A stretch of 64,000 nucleotides of DNA from Loripinus fragilis (lineage: Eukaryota; Mollusca; Bivalvia; Lucinida; Lucinidae). The notes under the pieces were generated by a model. It made no database searches. It was given only the letters and a program-made list of their open reading frames with translations, and was not told where the DNA came from. The translations under genes and the position numbers were made by a program. The DNA lies in contig OZ026527.1 in NCBI GenBank assembly GCA_964019695.1, forward strand, positions 73,991,471-74,055,470, written 5' to 3'. Positions 21,234 through 33,237 of this stretch are shown in pieces; within the stretch, counting starts at the first letter, position 1; every line of letters begins with the position of its first letter.

Positions 21234-23230
21234 ATTTAAAAGGGAGCAACTTAAGAGGACTTGTGCGTAAGGGAGCGAAATAAGTTTTTGAAAGACTCAG
21301 GAATCTGTTACTGTTTCTCGCGTTTGAACGTTCATTCTTTCAGCGTTAATGTGAAAATGATGTTTGAATCTAAGGTGAAAGCACAAAAAAATCTCTCCAC
21401 GCTACTCAATGTGATAGGGATATTATAATGGACGAATCGAATATGGTGGTCCAAATTTTTTATCTTTTTTAATTTCTGCAAATAGAGTAGAAAGCATAAT
21501 TTTTCAAACCCAATTATATGAAAATTAGCTCAATAAGTATAAAAACCAACCAGTGGGTTATACAGAAAATATTCACAGAAAAAAAATGAAAATGAAATGA
21601 CTAAGAATGACCTCTATTTTCATCTATCCTTACAGCAATAGTGAAAAGGCGTCATGCTTTGAAATGTACATTTTCGGAATGTTAATCCTTACTTAGTGAA
21701 CATGGATGCTTTTTTTCTTCTTTAAATCTTCTAATAGAGATTTCCGAAAAAAATTGGTCCAACACATGTTTATTTTTGGATCGCCATCTTGATTTTTCAA
21801 TATTTGGATTCTCAAAATGCGCATTTTTAATTATCTCATGGAGTGCATTGCATTGATTCCTGAACAGTGAAAACTACCTCTATTTGTGGCTTGAACAATG
21901 AACTTGACGAATGACTAAGTTCTTTTTTCGTACTCAAACCAGGAACCTTTTCGTGGCAGTTTCAAAGTTGTATATAACAGTGTTTACATTTTGACAAATG
22001 TGTATATAACAGTGTTTACATTTTGACAAAGTTATCGACCAAATCACAGGAAACAGACACTAATATCATTGCGCAAATAATAAGAAAAAGTTCTCGCATA
22101 TCTTTTTATACATTAAGAAATTCAATTTCACATATGAATTTTAAACCAAATGAAAATAAATTAAGTGAAAAGCAAATAGTGCTGCATTAATTTTAGATAA
22201 TCGGCGTAGCTATTGCCGGTTAAAAGCTATGTGAGCACTTCGGTTTGAACGGTTCCTCTTACCAGCTTGCGAGCGCATTACGATGAAGCATATATGAAAT
22301 GGGAAACCAGTAAAGTGTTTCCGGTAAAATGGCGCAGCACGATTAGATGAATAAGACGTTTGATATAGTGTTCCGTTTGGTTAGAAATTGCAGTATATTT
22401 TGCAAATCTATACATCGTGCTTTTCCATAATAATTGTTTCTTCAAAATAAGTGTAAATATGCTTTCAGATAATGAACCGATTGTGAGTAATGGCTGAAAA
22501 TGTGAGTTTATATTTTCATGTATCACGTGACATCGTTGATGCGTTTCATTTTACCATAATTATTAACACTTCTATCTATGTTTAGGCTTTTTTGTACACT
22601 ATATTACATTTATTTTATGCTATATGTACTTTTATTTTTTGCTATTATGTGTTTAAATTATTTTAAGAATGTAAAAAGTTCAGTTTTTGAAAGAATTTTT
22701 AATACCTGTATGGTGCCTTAAATGTGACAATGAAATATTCTTCTTTCACTTTGACCCAGTCTTGCCAAACCTCAGGCATCTCGCATGTGACCCACGTGGA
22801 TCCGTGTTTTCACACGTAGACACGCCAGTACATGAAAATTTCACGCGAACTGGCAAAAATATCCATAAATCGTACAAAATATACAGATTTGAGCTCTAAA
22901 ATATTTGTTTTTCCTTATTTTCCGTTATCCTGGCCACCAAGACCCCAAATATACCCTTGATCAGCCAGCACTTTCTTTTCCCATTAAAAAACTGTGCCAA
23001 TAGTCGCTGGTTAATTGCCTTCACACAAGAGGGAAACAAGCAGGTTTCTCAGACCGGTAAATGCTCAACTAAACTTTTAGCGACACTGTCGCTTGTACTA
23101 GATGCATCCAATAAAATGGTATTTTTAGATAAAAACTATGATAAGATATAGAGCTAAAATGTAGCTAAATGAAAGGACCAAAAGCATGTTTTTAGTGCCT
23201 CAGAATGCAGGTAATGACATCTACATCTTA
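21234..23230. other. unassigned stretch with a 32-bp tandem duplication
   Basis: A 30-bp segment (TGTATATAACAGTGTTTACA...) is repeated twice with a period of 32 at 21969-22030. No gene is supported: the frames at 22278-22526, 22687-22899 and 22957-23151 show no domain or splice pattern. Confidence 0.45.
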
Positions 23231-23262
23231 TTTTTTTTTTGGGGGGGGGGTGGGGGGGGGGG
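23231..23262 (+). repeat. poly-T/poly-G tract
   Basis: A T-run is followed by two G-runs of ten bases each, separated by a single T, and then GG. A G-quadruplex is possible on the plus strand. Confidence 0.8.
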
Positions 23263-24664
23263 TTCCAACAGACTCCCTTAGAAAACTCCCTCACTGCGCT
23301 CAGTCGAACGCCCACTACATGCATGCGAAAAGTCTCAGTCCAATCAGCTATAAAAAGTTAGCAGCACTGTTAACTAGAAAAATTCGGACAAGTGACCAAT
23401 TAAAAAACAAGAATTATTAGTGTTTTGGTACTTTTTGGATAGGGTAGAGGTGAGGATTGAACCATAGGTCCAGATAAGGGATCTTATGTAATTTTATTCT
23501 TAATATCAATAATATTCATCGGCGTAGCACACCCATCACGCAGGTTACGCATGTTCGTGATAAAATGTAACATTCAAGGAAGGTCACTTATTGTGATAAA
23601 AGTTTTTTCCTACACTATAAGAAAGTGCTCACAAATGAAAGAATTCGCTCTCTCTGGGAGTGAATTCTTTCCTTTAAGAGAAGTTCCAATTTCGAAAAGG
23701 GACGCAATTGAAGAGAATCATTGCTTGATCTAGTAGTTTCCCTTTGGTGGGTGTAACTTTTTCAGCCTTCTGATTACGCCATTGTTACCCGTCAATTAAA
23801 TTATCTACCAGCAGACAATTTACATGAAATGTTCCTTATTCGAAACTTTAAAAGTGTTGTTTGTTTTTTTGTGGACAGCTTTATTATCGCGTAAGAAATG
23901 TGTGAAATGTCTACACAGACCCAGGAAATAATTTATTGGATACATGATAAGGTTATATGCTGAGGATTATACGAGGCAGTTAAAACTGTGCACCAAGCTA
24001 AACAACATGGACCCTATGTCTCATTTAGATGGTTCTTTTGAGAACCAACAACATACGTTTTGCTTGAGAAATAAGAAAATATAATTTAGATGTACAGTAT
24101 CTATAGTGGTGTTTGATGTTGGCGAGGGCTTTGAGACAAATCACGATGGCTGTGTTAATAGACTTTTTCTAGAGTATGTTTCTCAACCTGCAACACTGAT
24201 GATGAGAAATACTGAAAAGAGTATTTTTCTGGTGGGGAAGTAGGCAAATGTGAATAAGTAGACCAAAGAGGTTAATACGATAAACACTGCTGCGATTTAT
24301 ATTTTGCCATTTATTGCATTTTTTAGGATTTATGCATATTTGACGTTGTCGAATTTCGTGTCTCACTCTATTCGTACCAAACATTTTCCCACAAAGCAGC
24401 ATGACCAGCGATGGTTCAGTCTAAAATCTTTACTTTAGGTGTCAGGTTGAAAATATTTTTCTTTCAGTCACAGAAGTGGCCATTAAATTTGTAAAAATCT
24501 TAAGGCAGTGGGGCTTATACCTATGGTAGTAAGGACGCTAAAAATGAAAAATTTGGTATCCCTTTTCAAAAAAGTGGACTAGGATCTGACATTTCAAAAA
24601 GTGTTCTAATTGATGAAAATATGGGTTCATATATTTCATTGAAACTATTGTGAGGGCTGTTAGC
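23263..24664. other. unassigned stretch with half of MITE E
   Basis: The only recognised item is 24020-24098, which carries GATGGTTCTTTTGAGAACCA and TTGAGAAATAAGAAAAT from family E. The rest shows no gene or repeat I can name. Confidence 0.45.
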
Positions 24665-24745
24665 CTGATAAGCTCAATGGTTAGAGCAACAGTGAACTGA
24701 CTTGCAAGTGGGATGTTGCAGGTTGAAGTCCTGCACATATGTAGG
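24665..24745 (+). repeat. tRNA-like sequence (SINE head or tRNA pseudogene)
   Basis: AAGCTCAATGGTTAGAGCA keeps the D stem (GCTC/GAGC, box A). GCAGGTTGAAGTCCTGC forms a perfect 5-bp T stem with the loop TTGAAGT, one change from TTCRANT. The anticodon stem does not close well, so a functional tRNA is unlikely. It sits just before the LINE relic. Confidence 0.5.
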
Positions 24746-24795
24746 GCATTCATATCCTCCAGTTACTTGTAGGGCACAGAATGAAAATAAAAATC

Positions 24796-25253
24796 CACTT
24801 CTTCTATTCCTCCTTTATGTTCAACACTTCCATCCGGTGACAACCAATGGTATTTCAATGATCAGGACAAAGTTAATCGTTTGAATGACGCTTCAGTCAA
24901 TGATGAAAATACTCAGTTACCCCCTTTTACTAAGCTTACTGATAGCTCTCTATCTCAAATAATTGTCACTGAACAAGAAATAGAAAAAAAATTGAGGTTC
25001 TTACCCTAACAAAGCAAGTGATGATGATGGTATAAGCCATAAAATGCTCAGGGGTGTCTCCAAATCTGTTTTGAAACCCTTATGTATTTTAATGAATAGT
25101 TCTTTTGAAGAGGGAATATTCCCTGATATTTGGAAAATTGCCAATGTTATTCCCATATTTAAAAAGGGGGATGAATCTCAACCATCTAACTACAGACAGG
25201 TTGCATTATTGAGCTGTATTGGAAAACTGCAAGAAAGAATTGTTTTTAAAAAT
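24796..25253 (+). pseudogene. LINE ORF2 relic, RT fingers
   Basis: The frame reads LPSGDNQWYFNDQDKV, KASDDDGISHKMLRGVSK, SSFEEGIFPDIWKIANVIPI and then FKKGDESQPSNYRQVALLSC. The last is the conserved PxNYRPIxLLS block of LINE reverse transcriptases, with P changed to Q and V. A frameshift falls at about 24995. Reading stops where family B is inserted. Confidence 0.75.
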
Positions 25254-25577
25254 AGTAAGTGAGTATGATCAGAAATACCACATTCACAAACCGCAGACAA
25301 CCCAGTGGCACCGTGAGGAAGAGCCGCTCAACAATCACGCGACACCAGGAAGACAAATAAAGCAAAGCAATCAGCTCTCTCTTCCCCATCAAGATGATTG
25401 CAATACTAGAATGGACATAAAGTAACATACAACAAAACATAGAACAATTACAGACTCCCACAATGGGAGTAACAATAAACAAAAAGTCAACAACAACAGA
25501 ACCGCCGCCTTAGAACGGACAGCAGCCTAAGCCACCAGGGGGCTTAAATGCATTTTACTGGTACCAAATCTTCGCCC
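25254..25577. mobile_element. family B insertion within the LINE
   Basis: Full match to 11099-11430, from TAGTAAGTGAGTATGATCAG to TACCAAATCTTCGCC. It lies between the RT fingers (ending ERIVFKN) and the palm, so it inserted after the LINE. Clean target duplication is not evident. Confidence 0.7.
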
Positions 25578-25601
25578 TAGATTCTACATGTATAATTTTT
25601 A

Positions 25602-26690
25602 CTTGACAATAATCTGCTATACAAGTATCAATCTGACTTCTAACCTCACCACTCAACAGTTTTTCAGTTAATTGATATATTTCATAATATATGCCAGGCA
25701 TTTGATAATAATATGTTCCCTTCCATTGTGTTCTGTGATGTGTCAAAAGCATTTGATAGAGTTTTATTTAAGCTACGACAAAATGACATTGAAGGGAAAC
25801 TTTTAGAATGGTTACACAGTTATTTATGTCAAAGAAAGCAGAAAGTTGGTCTCAAGTCTTCTTGCTTCTCACGTTTAAAATCTATCTTTGCGGGGATGCT
25901 ACAGGGGTTTGTTCTTGGACCTCTTTTATTTTTGGTATACATAAATGATATAGCTGAGCATCTTCTTAGTTTGACAAGGCTGTTTGCAGATGGTAGCTAA
26001 CTTTTCTATTCTGCAGCACACATTGATGACATAGCTGGTATAATAAACCATGATATGCAGTTGTTGTCAAACTGGGCTAGACAGTGGCTAGTAACATTTA
26101 ATCCACTGAAAACTGAAACTGTTTGATTTACTCTTACTCTTAATATCTTACGACAACTTATTTTTGATAATATTCTGATTAATTTCGTAGATAGCCACAG
26201 GGCAGTGGCACTCTCACATAGACATTGTCCTATCAGCGACTAAGATTCTGGGAATAATGCGTAAGGTAAAATACTATATTAGTAGAAATGCTCTCAACCA
26301 GATGTATATGTCCTTTCTTTTACCAGCTATAGAATATGCCTCAGGTGTATGGGATGGATGCTCTGAACAGGACTCGCAAACTTTACAAAAATTCCAAAAT
26401 GAAGCCGCCCACCTTGTTACAGGATTAACTAGATCTGTGTCATTGGAAAACTTGTTTAAAAATGTGGATGAACAACTTTATCAAAACGAAGGCAGCAACA
26501 TAAACTCTATCGCATGTATAAGGTAAATAATGGTATTGCACCTTCATATATACAAGATTTAATTCCACCTTTAGTTAGTGAAATTTCAAATTACCCTCTG
26601 AGAAATAATAGAAATATATCAGTGCCCTTCAGTAGAACTAGTATTCCACAAAAATCATGTATTCCCTTTTCCATCAGACTATGGAAAAAT
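25602..26690 (+). pseudogene. LINE ORF2 relic, RT palm and thumb
   Basis: In order: FQLIDIFHNICQAFDNNMFP (about 25660), CDVSKAFDRV with the catalytic motif A aspartate (about 25737), LQGFVLGPLLFLVYINDI (about 25898) and RLFADGS (about 25978), where the usual FADD catalytic pair is broken to ADG. Then come YYISRNALNQMYMSFLLPAI (about 26272) and LIPPLVSEISNYPLRNN (about 26560). Stops and frameshifts occur throughout, for example TGA at about 26126. The enzyme is inactive. Confidence 0.8.
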
Positions 26691-26965
26691 AGTGAGTGAG
26701 TATGATCAGGAAATACCACAATCACCAACTGCAGACAACCCCGTGGCACCGCGAGGAAGAGCCGCTCAACCATCAAGAGACACCAATTCAGTTGTGGATC
26801 AAGACACATAGATATCTGGCCTGCACAAAAGACCCCCAACCCATCAATGCATCATCCCCCAGAATACACAAATCAAGATATAACAAGGAGATAAAGCAAA
26901 GATAAGGACCCAACAGCAAACAAAACCGAATACTGGAGCAAAAGAAATCATACAGGCAAAGTTTA
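26691..26965. mobile_element. family B fragment plus short repeat
   Basis: TAGTGAGTGAGTATGATCAG through CAACCATCAAGAGACACCA is a 5' part of family B. What follows (GTGGATCAAGACACATAGAT; AACAAAACCGAATACTGGAG) recurs at about 803 and about 9825. The block interrupts the LINE near its C-terminus. Confidence 0.6.
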
Positions 26966-27125
26966 CAATCGAAAGAAAGATTTTAAATGACACCGTTAGA
27001 GTTTACCAACCATTAAGTATTGATATGATTCTATGTTGTACTTAAAATTTAAATATGGAAAACAATATAGTCTTCTTCAGAGCCATTCACAGATATATAC
27101 ATGCTACTAAGCGTTTTAAAACCAG
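26966..27125 (+). pseudogene. LINE ORF2 C-terminal relic
   Basis: ILNDTVRVYQPLSID and then IVFFRAIHRYIHATKRF match the corresponding pieces at about 35955-36085 (SDTVRIFQPLS, VMFRAVYRYKPATKRF). This places the 3' end of the LINE family. Confidence 0.7.
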
Positions 27126-27685
27126 TTGAATCTGTGTTTGAAATTTTTCTTGAAACATATTTTGTTTATTAATAAGTTTACTTATGACCAAATTTGTTCT
27201 ATTCCCAAGTTGAAGGGGTGCCTGGCAGCAGTACTATTTTATTTTATTTTTATGTTTTTTTTTCTTCTTAATTATCCAGTATTAATTATTAACCTATTTA
27301 ATTATCTACTATTCTGAAATTCGCTTCTTTCTTTCGTATATATTTTATCTTAATTTATTTATTATTTATTTGTTTATTTATTAATCAATTCTTTTATTTG
27401 TTATTTATTTATTTATTTGATTATTTATATATGTTTTTATTTATTTATTTGATTATTTACTTATTTATTTATTCTCTGAGCACTATATAGTCTTGTTTAT
27501 GTTACTGTCTGTTTTGCTTTGATCAGAACTTGTTTTGTTAACATATGCGTTTGTATATATAGCCATGTTTATAAGCCATAAATATATAGAATGTAGGGGA
27601 AGGGTGGAAATTAATGATGTGAGAACATGTGGCCAAACCCCATTGCTGTAAATATTTTGGCAATAAAATATATTTAAACTTATAG

Positions 27686-27711
27686 TGTCCTACGACATAC
27701 GTCGGGACACA
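27686..27711. repeat. hairpin GTGTCCTACGAC...GTCGGGACAC
   Basis: GTGTCC and CGAC pair with GTCG and GGACAC across a short ATAC loop, directly after the LINE 3' end. Confidence 0.55.
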
Positions 27712-28872
27712 AGAGTCTTCATCTTTTTCAAGGTCGTGAATTATTGAAATACCAAAATCCATGATACATATCCATGATTAGAATAATTGGGTCACGACGC
27801 TAGAAAACTTGTCTTTGAGGGCGTGCGAACAACAAAGGAGCAGACCAACCTGCGCATCTGCGCAGTCTAAACAGCGCCTTTCTTATTCGCTTATTTGAAA
27901 ATCGTATCAAAACTTGATGCAAGCGAAATTTCACTATTCTACATGTAACAAGTCTCTGTAACTGAGCAGGCTGATTTAATATGGCCTGATCGAAATTCCC
28001 GAAAACAGGTTTTCTCGTGTCGCGGCCAAGATATTGCGAAACAGTTTCTTTTTCTTAATCAATTTAATCATAATAGTTGGCATTTGTCTGACCGAATAAC
28101 ATTTCGAACGTGAGTGATCAGTCATTGATTCTAGTTGGATAAGAATTCTTACATTATTCAACAAATTCAGAAATTGAGGGGGCGCTAGCCTACGCTTAAC
28201 ATTCAGCCGTCGTGGCTTTGATCTAAGTTTTGGACAATGTTCTCAAATGCTAATTTCGACATTACACACATTTTCTTTCCGCTTCGACTAATGGTCCCTT
28301 CCAAATCGTTTGATAGAAAAAATAGTTCGAATGTTCAAGTATGCATTTTAAGGGAGCACAGGTTGGAATTTAAAAGTAAAAATAAAAAACAAAATTAAAA
28401 AAACACAAAAAAACAACAACTTCTGGTTAGAAACAACAAAAAGCACTAAAGTTAATTCACTTAATATCGCTTTTATCTTAGCAAACAGTCAAGACCTTGA
28501 TGCGATACCACATTCAGTGCAAACTCATCCGAGTCACCACTGCTATTTCTGAGTTTTAGAACATTCATTACAAACCATTTTTACCGTCATCAGCACGCCA
28601 ATAACTCAATGAACAGCACCGAATCAGATGACATCAACGTGTAATTTACATGAAAAACACAAAAATATCCATGCCATTACTATCCATTCCGTTTACTTTT
28701 TTATGTCCATACCGTTGCTATTGTGTGTTATGGTGTGGACACTTACATGGTTTCCTGCAATTATTTGCACGTTCTTGCACATTGTTGTTGTGGTTTTGAT
28801 GTGTAATTGATCTCTTGGATGTCCTTTTACACAATACTTATGTCCCTTTAGCATATTTTCGAAATATAAAAA
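27712..28872. other. unassigned stretch
   Basis: It contains a hairpin-like CTGCGCATCTGCGCAGTC at about 27850-27868, typical of MITE family 1 centres, and otherwise nothing I can assign. Confidence 0.45.
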
Positions 28873-29100
28873 TTGAGCCGCGACATGAGATTTCTAACAA
28901 TGTGGTATGTGCGACCAGCAAAGGCTCAGACCAGCCTGCGCATACGCGCAGTCTGATCAGAGCCTTTGCTAGTCGCTTGAATATTTTATGAGTGTTAAGC
29001 TACAGACTGAACATCATTTGTAGCTTCTAGTCCACAGGTTCGTCTGAGTCTACACTTGTCAAAATGTCACATTGTTGGAAATCACGTGTAACGGCTCATT
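28873..29100. mobile_element. MITE family 1, reverse orientation
   Basis: Ends TTGAGCCGCGACATGAGATT and ...GGAAATCACGTGTAACGGCTCA; centre CTGCGCATACGCGCAGTCTG. Same element as 35551-35791 but inverted. Confidence 0.8.
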
Positions 29101-29134
29101 AATCAAACAGTTTGTGTGCAGGTAAATGTTTTAA

Positions 29135-29510
29135 ACCTGCATAGTCTGTAACTTTTGATCTTTTCATTTTAGAAATAATGTTTCTATTTTTCAAGAACAC
29201 AGTAAAATACTAAAATTCAGGTATACATTTTACCTTTTTCGTAATAACTAACAAATTATTAGTGCTAAAACAACAGCATTTATGTTAAAAATTAACTGTC
29301 TATATAGGAGAGACGTAAATAATAATTACAAACAAGAGAAAAAACACATGTTTTTTATAAGATAATTCACTTTTCCATGCAGTTTTTAGCTGTAGAAAAT
29401 AGATTTATTGTGAAATCATAACTTAATTCTACTTTTACAAATGATTTAAAAAGAAAATATTTTTTTTTTAAAAAAATGTTCATAGTTACACTTAAATGCA
29501 GCAGTATTAC
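29135..29510. mobile_element. TTAA-flanked element, second copy
   Basis: The left end ACCTGCATAGTCTGTAACTT follows TTAA (29131-29134). The interior matches 4220-4585 closely, for example AAAACACATG..TTTTATAAGATAATTCAC. The right end is degraded (GTTACACTTAAATGCAGCA). Confidence 0.7.
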
Positions 29511-29888
29511 CAATTTAGTGATAGAAACCAACTGTGTTATCACTATTTCATTATAGTATGGATTAATCACTTATATTACAATAAGTAACCTACCTTGAAT
29601 GTTGCTATTTTTATTACGCATGCGTGTAACCTGCATTATGGGTGCTACCCCAATGATGATACGTAATATGCTAACGGAAAATAGTAAAATATTCAAATTA
29701 GTATGGCTAACAGGATACTTCTAATTGAAGTTTCTCAATGAATCTACATTATTTGCTGAATCTTGATTTAGAATAATTGGAATCATGTTAGTAAAAGTAT
29801 TTTACGTTTCTAATAATGGCCTAGCATATATAAAAGCTGCAAGATGCTTCAATGACTTTGAAAGTTAGCTAGTCAAAAGTGTTATAAA
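29511..29888. other. unassigned stretch
   Basis: Nothing recognisable. Confidence 0.45.
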
Positions 29889-29994
29889 TTTTTGTTGAGT
29901 TGGTCATCACTTCCTCCTCACATGTCCTGACTATTCAGAAACAATAAGAAAACATTTTCATGCATACTTTTGCGGATGACCAACTCAACAAAAA
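29889..29994. repeat. perfect 20-bp inverted repeat
   Basis: TTTTTGTTGAGTTGGTCATC (29889-29908) and its exact reverse complement (29975-29994) enclose 66 bp. It could be a tiny MITE or a structured transcript element. Confidence 0.7.
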
Positions 29995-30012
29995 CGTTCT
30001 AATTTAACATGG

Positions 30013-30325
30013 TCTGGGAGTAAAATAACGCCATGCAATAAAATCGATAAACCACTAGTGGTTTATAGATTTACGGGAAACGTTATAACGTCCATAACAA
30101 CGTTGCGCACATAATGCCAAAAATTATAAGGTTTTTCGCCAGAAATAAGATTTCAAAGTATTTGTCATATGATAAATAGAATCTAACATTCGTGCTCTTG
30201 TTTTATTGAATTTATTCAACTCGTTGCGAAAAAGATAAAATGCTCGGCAAGCCTCGCATTTTATCTCTGTTCTCCAACTCGTTTTATAAATTCAATAAAA
30301 CATGAACACTCGTGTAAGATCCTCT
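30013..30325 (+). mobile_element. family L element
   Basis: It contains CGATAAACCACTAGTGGTTT, GAAACGTTATAACGTCCATA, the hairpin AAATGCTCGGCAAGCCTCGC flanked by GATAAAATG/CATTTTATC, and the end AATTCAATAAAACATGAACA. Confidence 0.7.
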
Positions 30326-30374
30326 ATATATTTCAGCTTGGTAAGATACACATACAATGCATGTATATACATAA

Positions 30375-30660
30375 TGATAGTGATATAACGCCGTGCAATA
30401 AAATCGATACACCACAAGTAGTTTACAGATTTGGTAAAGTTACGTTATGACGTCCATTTTAACGTTGCGTAAAAGATGGCAAAAATCTTGACGTTTTCAC
30501 ATCAAAAATGCGATTTTTAAGTTATTTTAATGTCATGTGATAAATAGAATCTAACGTTCGTGCCCCTGTATTATATAATTTATTAAACTCGTTGCGAAGA
30601 AGAATTAAAATGCTTGGCAAGCCTTGCATTTTATCTCTTTTCTTGTTGAAAATGAGGTTC
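30375..30660 (+). mobile_element. family L element, diverged copy
   Basis: CGCCGTGCAATAAAATCGAT, GTTACGTTATGACGTCCATT and the hairpin AAATGCTTGGCAAGCCTTGC follow the same order as the copy immediately upstream. The pair may be a local duplication. Confidence 0.65.
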
Positions 30661-30689
30661 TGGTTACATAATATATACATAAATTATCA

Positions 30690-32210
30690 ATCTATTCCTT
30701 TGATTAGGGGAGATATTTTGCTTTGAATATGCTGTTTTTTTTTTGCAAAATCACTGACTATCTGATGGTTTGGTTGCCATGGTAACCTATATTTGAATAA
30801 TTTGATTATTTTCAATTTTTTTATTTTGTTAATAAGATGTCGACTTGCCAGAATGTGTATAAATTATCCATATTTTTGTTTGCATAAGCAAGATAATTTG
30901 CTTTGAAATTGCAGTATTTTGTAAAATTTCTGACGGTCAGTTAGTTCCGTTGCCATGGAAACAAAACTTATAAACATTCTGAGTTTTTTTATTCATGGCA
31001 TTTGTAAATCAGACATGGGTTATTCAGACACTATATATGTCGTTCAAATACAGCTTTGCTGTAAAAAGATATTCAGATTTAAAAATGGTCAATTTTTATT
31101 GTTCTGAAAATTGGTTTCCATGGTGACATATTTGTTGCTAGGCAACACAATACAAATGACATATTTCATTTTTCATTAAAATTTTGTATACAACTAATGT
31201 GGTCCTCTAAAGAGAGCTAGCAGTGAATGTAATCAAAATAAAACTCATATCACAAAAGTCAGCCTGAAAAGTGTCAATTTCACATTTTTCCTTGGGCAAC
31301 TCTCCGCCAGTCTCCAAGAAATCTTAAATTCTGGTTTCCATGGCAATAAGTGTCAGAAAAAGGGAATATTTGTTTTGTGAAAGTTTTTCAACAAGTCTGA
31401 TTAAATGGAGGTAAAATTATTAATTTCTGTGATTAGTCACTTATCACCATCTGCATGATTCTTAGGGAGAATGCTAATTAAATTTGATTCTTGCTGAGCA
31501 TGCAGCCATATATCGAAAAGTTTGATGGAAAATCATGCTAAGCAACGAAAATTGCAATTAAATATAATCTAGATGGATGTCTTCAAATGGTTCGGTTACT
31601 GCCATATGCAGATCAGTTCTGAAAAAAATATATTTTATAAACTGTAACATAAAGTATCTATTCTGTCAAACGCAATGACCTCTTTTGAAAAGTTTCAAAT
31701 TGGCAGGTACGTGTAGCACGAATCGAAAAAGTGACATAAGAGCAAAATTGTGGTGTATGGGTCATGAATTGTCCTTTAAATCATCGTTGTTTGGTATCAC
31801 CCTTAGGTAATCAACCATATTCTATATTTTAAAACAGCATCTTTAGAAAACACGTTTCAAATGTGTCCATTGTTGCCTAGTTACATGGGTATGTAGGCCA
31901 TACGAATAGTCCAATTATCCACAATTGCGTGGTTGCTAGGCAACCACATCTAACTTGTACATGTTAATGACCATAATTTATATGTAAAATTGAGAACAAT
32001 TAGGCTACACAAACTATGCTCAGATACATGCTAATAGTTAAATGTCAAACTATAGTTAAATGTCAGTCTATAGGTATTTAGCATGAGTTTTTGAATGAAG
32101 AAAATACGACCTTGTTAGGTTTAACAACATTCTTTCATTGCTAAGCAACACGCGATCTCACTGTCCATTAAATATTTGGATGTGTTGTTGCATGGTCAAC
32201 AAGTTATGCC
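30690..32210. repeat. diverged repeat block rich in X-box palindromes
   Basis: It contains GGTTGCCATGGTAACC (30772-30787), GTTGCCATGGAAAC (30949-30962), GTTTCCATGGTGAC (31114-31127), GTTGCTAGGCAAC (31134-31146), GTTTCCATGGCAAT (31334-31347), GTTGCCTAGTTAC (31872-31884) and GGTTGCTAGGCAACC (31931-31945). The first two lie in partly similar 180-bp segments (GATATTTTGCTTTGAA/GATAATTTGCTTTGAA), so an old tandem repeat is likely. These words match the RFX X-box consensus. No gene is visible. Confidence 0.55.
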
Positions 32211-32555
32211 ACCTTATGGTACATTTTGACGTTTTAATGGTAAGTTATAAAGAAAATCACTCTATTTATTGGATGACCCTCATACGTCGGAGCTTGTCGA
32301 TATTGACAGTTTTTTTATTTGGTATCAATATTTGTTTTATTCCTTCGAATTCTTGGAAGGAGAAGGTATTCGAACAACATATTTTGATTGTCACTTACTT
32401 TTATGGCATTTGAACAGGCATTTCAATTAAACAATAGCTGTCATTCTATAAATTGACCTTAGTTTACCTTATGACTGAAACGATGCAGGTAAAACCATAC
32501 GCAATTCGCAGCTCGCAGCACAGATCAGACTAACAAAGAAGTTAAAAGACCATGC
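32211..32555. other. unassigned stretch
   Basis: The open frame at 32138-32413 lacks any recognisable domain. Nothing else. Confidence 0.45.
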
Positions 32556-32790
32556 CACGAGGATGTAAAACATTTAATGCTCAACTCAGCTGAGCACGGA
32601 ATTTCAACTCCTCATCGAAAGTAAAATACTGAAAAATAACTAGTTTTACCAGCTTAAAACACTCAGATGTTATATTTATCTAAAATGCTAACAATTGTTG
32701 GCTTTTTAACATTTATGAACATACTAAATCATACTCAGCTGAGTTGAGCATGAAAAATGGTTTATAATCTCGTGACCAGAGCCAAGCACT
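32556..32790. mobile_element. MITE family J
   Basis: Ends with GCTCAACTCAGCTGAGCAC at the left and CTCAGCTGAGTTGAGCATG at the right are inverted repeats; the interior has TTAAAACACTCAGATGTTAT. Sister copies: 38988-39234 and 39502-39730. Confidence 0.7.
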
Positions 32791-33237
32791 ACATTCTCCA
32801 CACTATAGGAGTAATATTTCAACATGAATGTAAAATTAATGTATCCATGGTTCTGTCTATGTTGTTTCTTACTCGTGTTGTGTTGTAGCAGAAAAATGAA
32901 CAAAAATCAACATAACAAAAAATCAAAAACCCAACTATCCATTATTTCCCCAGGTTATTTTTGAAGGTATTGAATACATGTAACATGGGAACCGATACCA
33001 GGCAACGTTGTATTTGTATTGCACCTAAACGATCCACAGCTTAATTATTTCTGACAGTTTTTCCGGTTTACCGAAGAAGTCGTCATACAAACTGAATATA
33101 TTGCTTATCACAAAATAGTAAATAGTTTTAGTATTAGAAGGGGTAAAGTAATTAAGAGTTGATGTCAGTATGGTTGTCATTATCGGCACCACATTTTATT
33201 TGTTATTAATATCGACATCACCCTTTTATTTGTTATC

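Larger units (their letters stand above)
24796..27690 (+). mobile_element. decayed non-LTR retrotransposon, interrupted
   Basis: The plus strand holds RT and C-terminal segments of a LINE-type ORF2, then a 3' UTR with (TTTA)n-like sequence (27330-27480) and a GGCAATAAAATATATTTAAA end at about 27660-27681. Two family B insertions (25254-25577 and 26691-26795) break the reading frame. The C-terminal motif set matches the pieces at 34068-34226 and 35795-36200. The 5' end and endonuclease domain are absent, as expected for a 5'-truncated copy. Confidence 0.75.

Noticed and set aside
24190..24215. Hammerhead ribozyme (CTGATGATGAGAAA)
   Set aside because: Only three bases separate the two core words; no stem II.
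24665..24745. Functional tRNA gene
   Set aside because: D and T arms fold, but the anticodon stem and acceptor do not close.
26591..26839. Minus-strand frame at the LINE/family B junction
   Set aside because: It is antisense to the LINE C-terminal frame and to family B.
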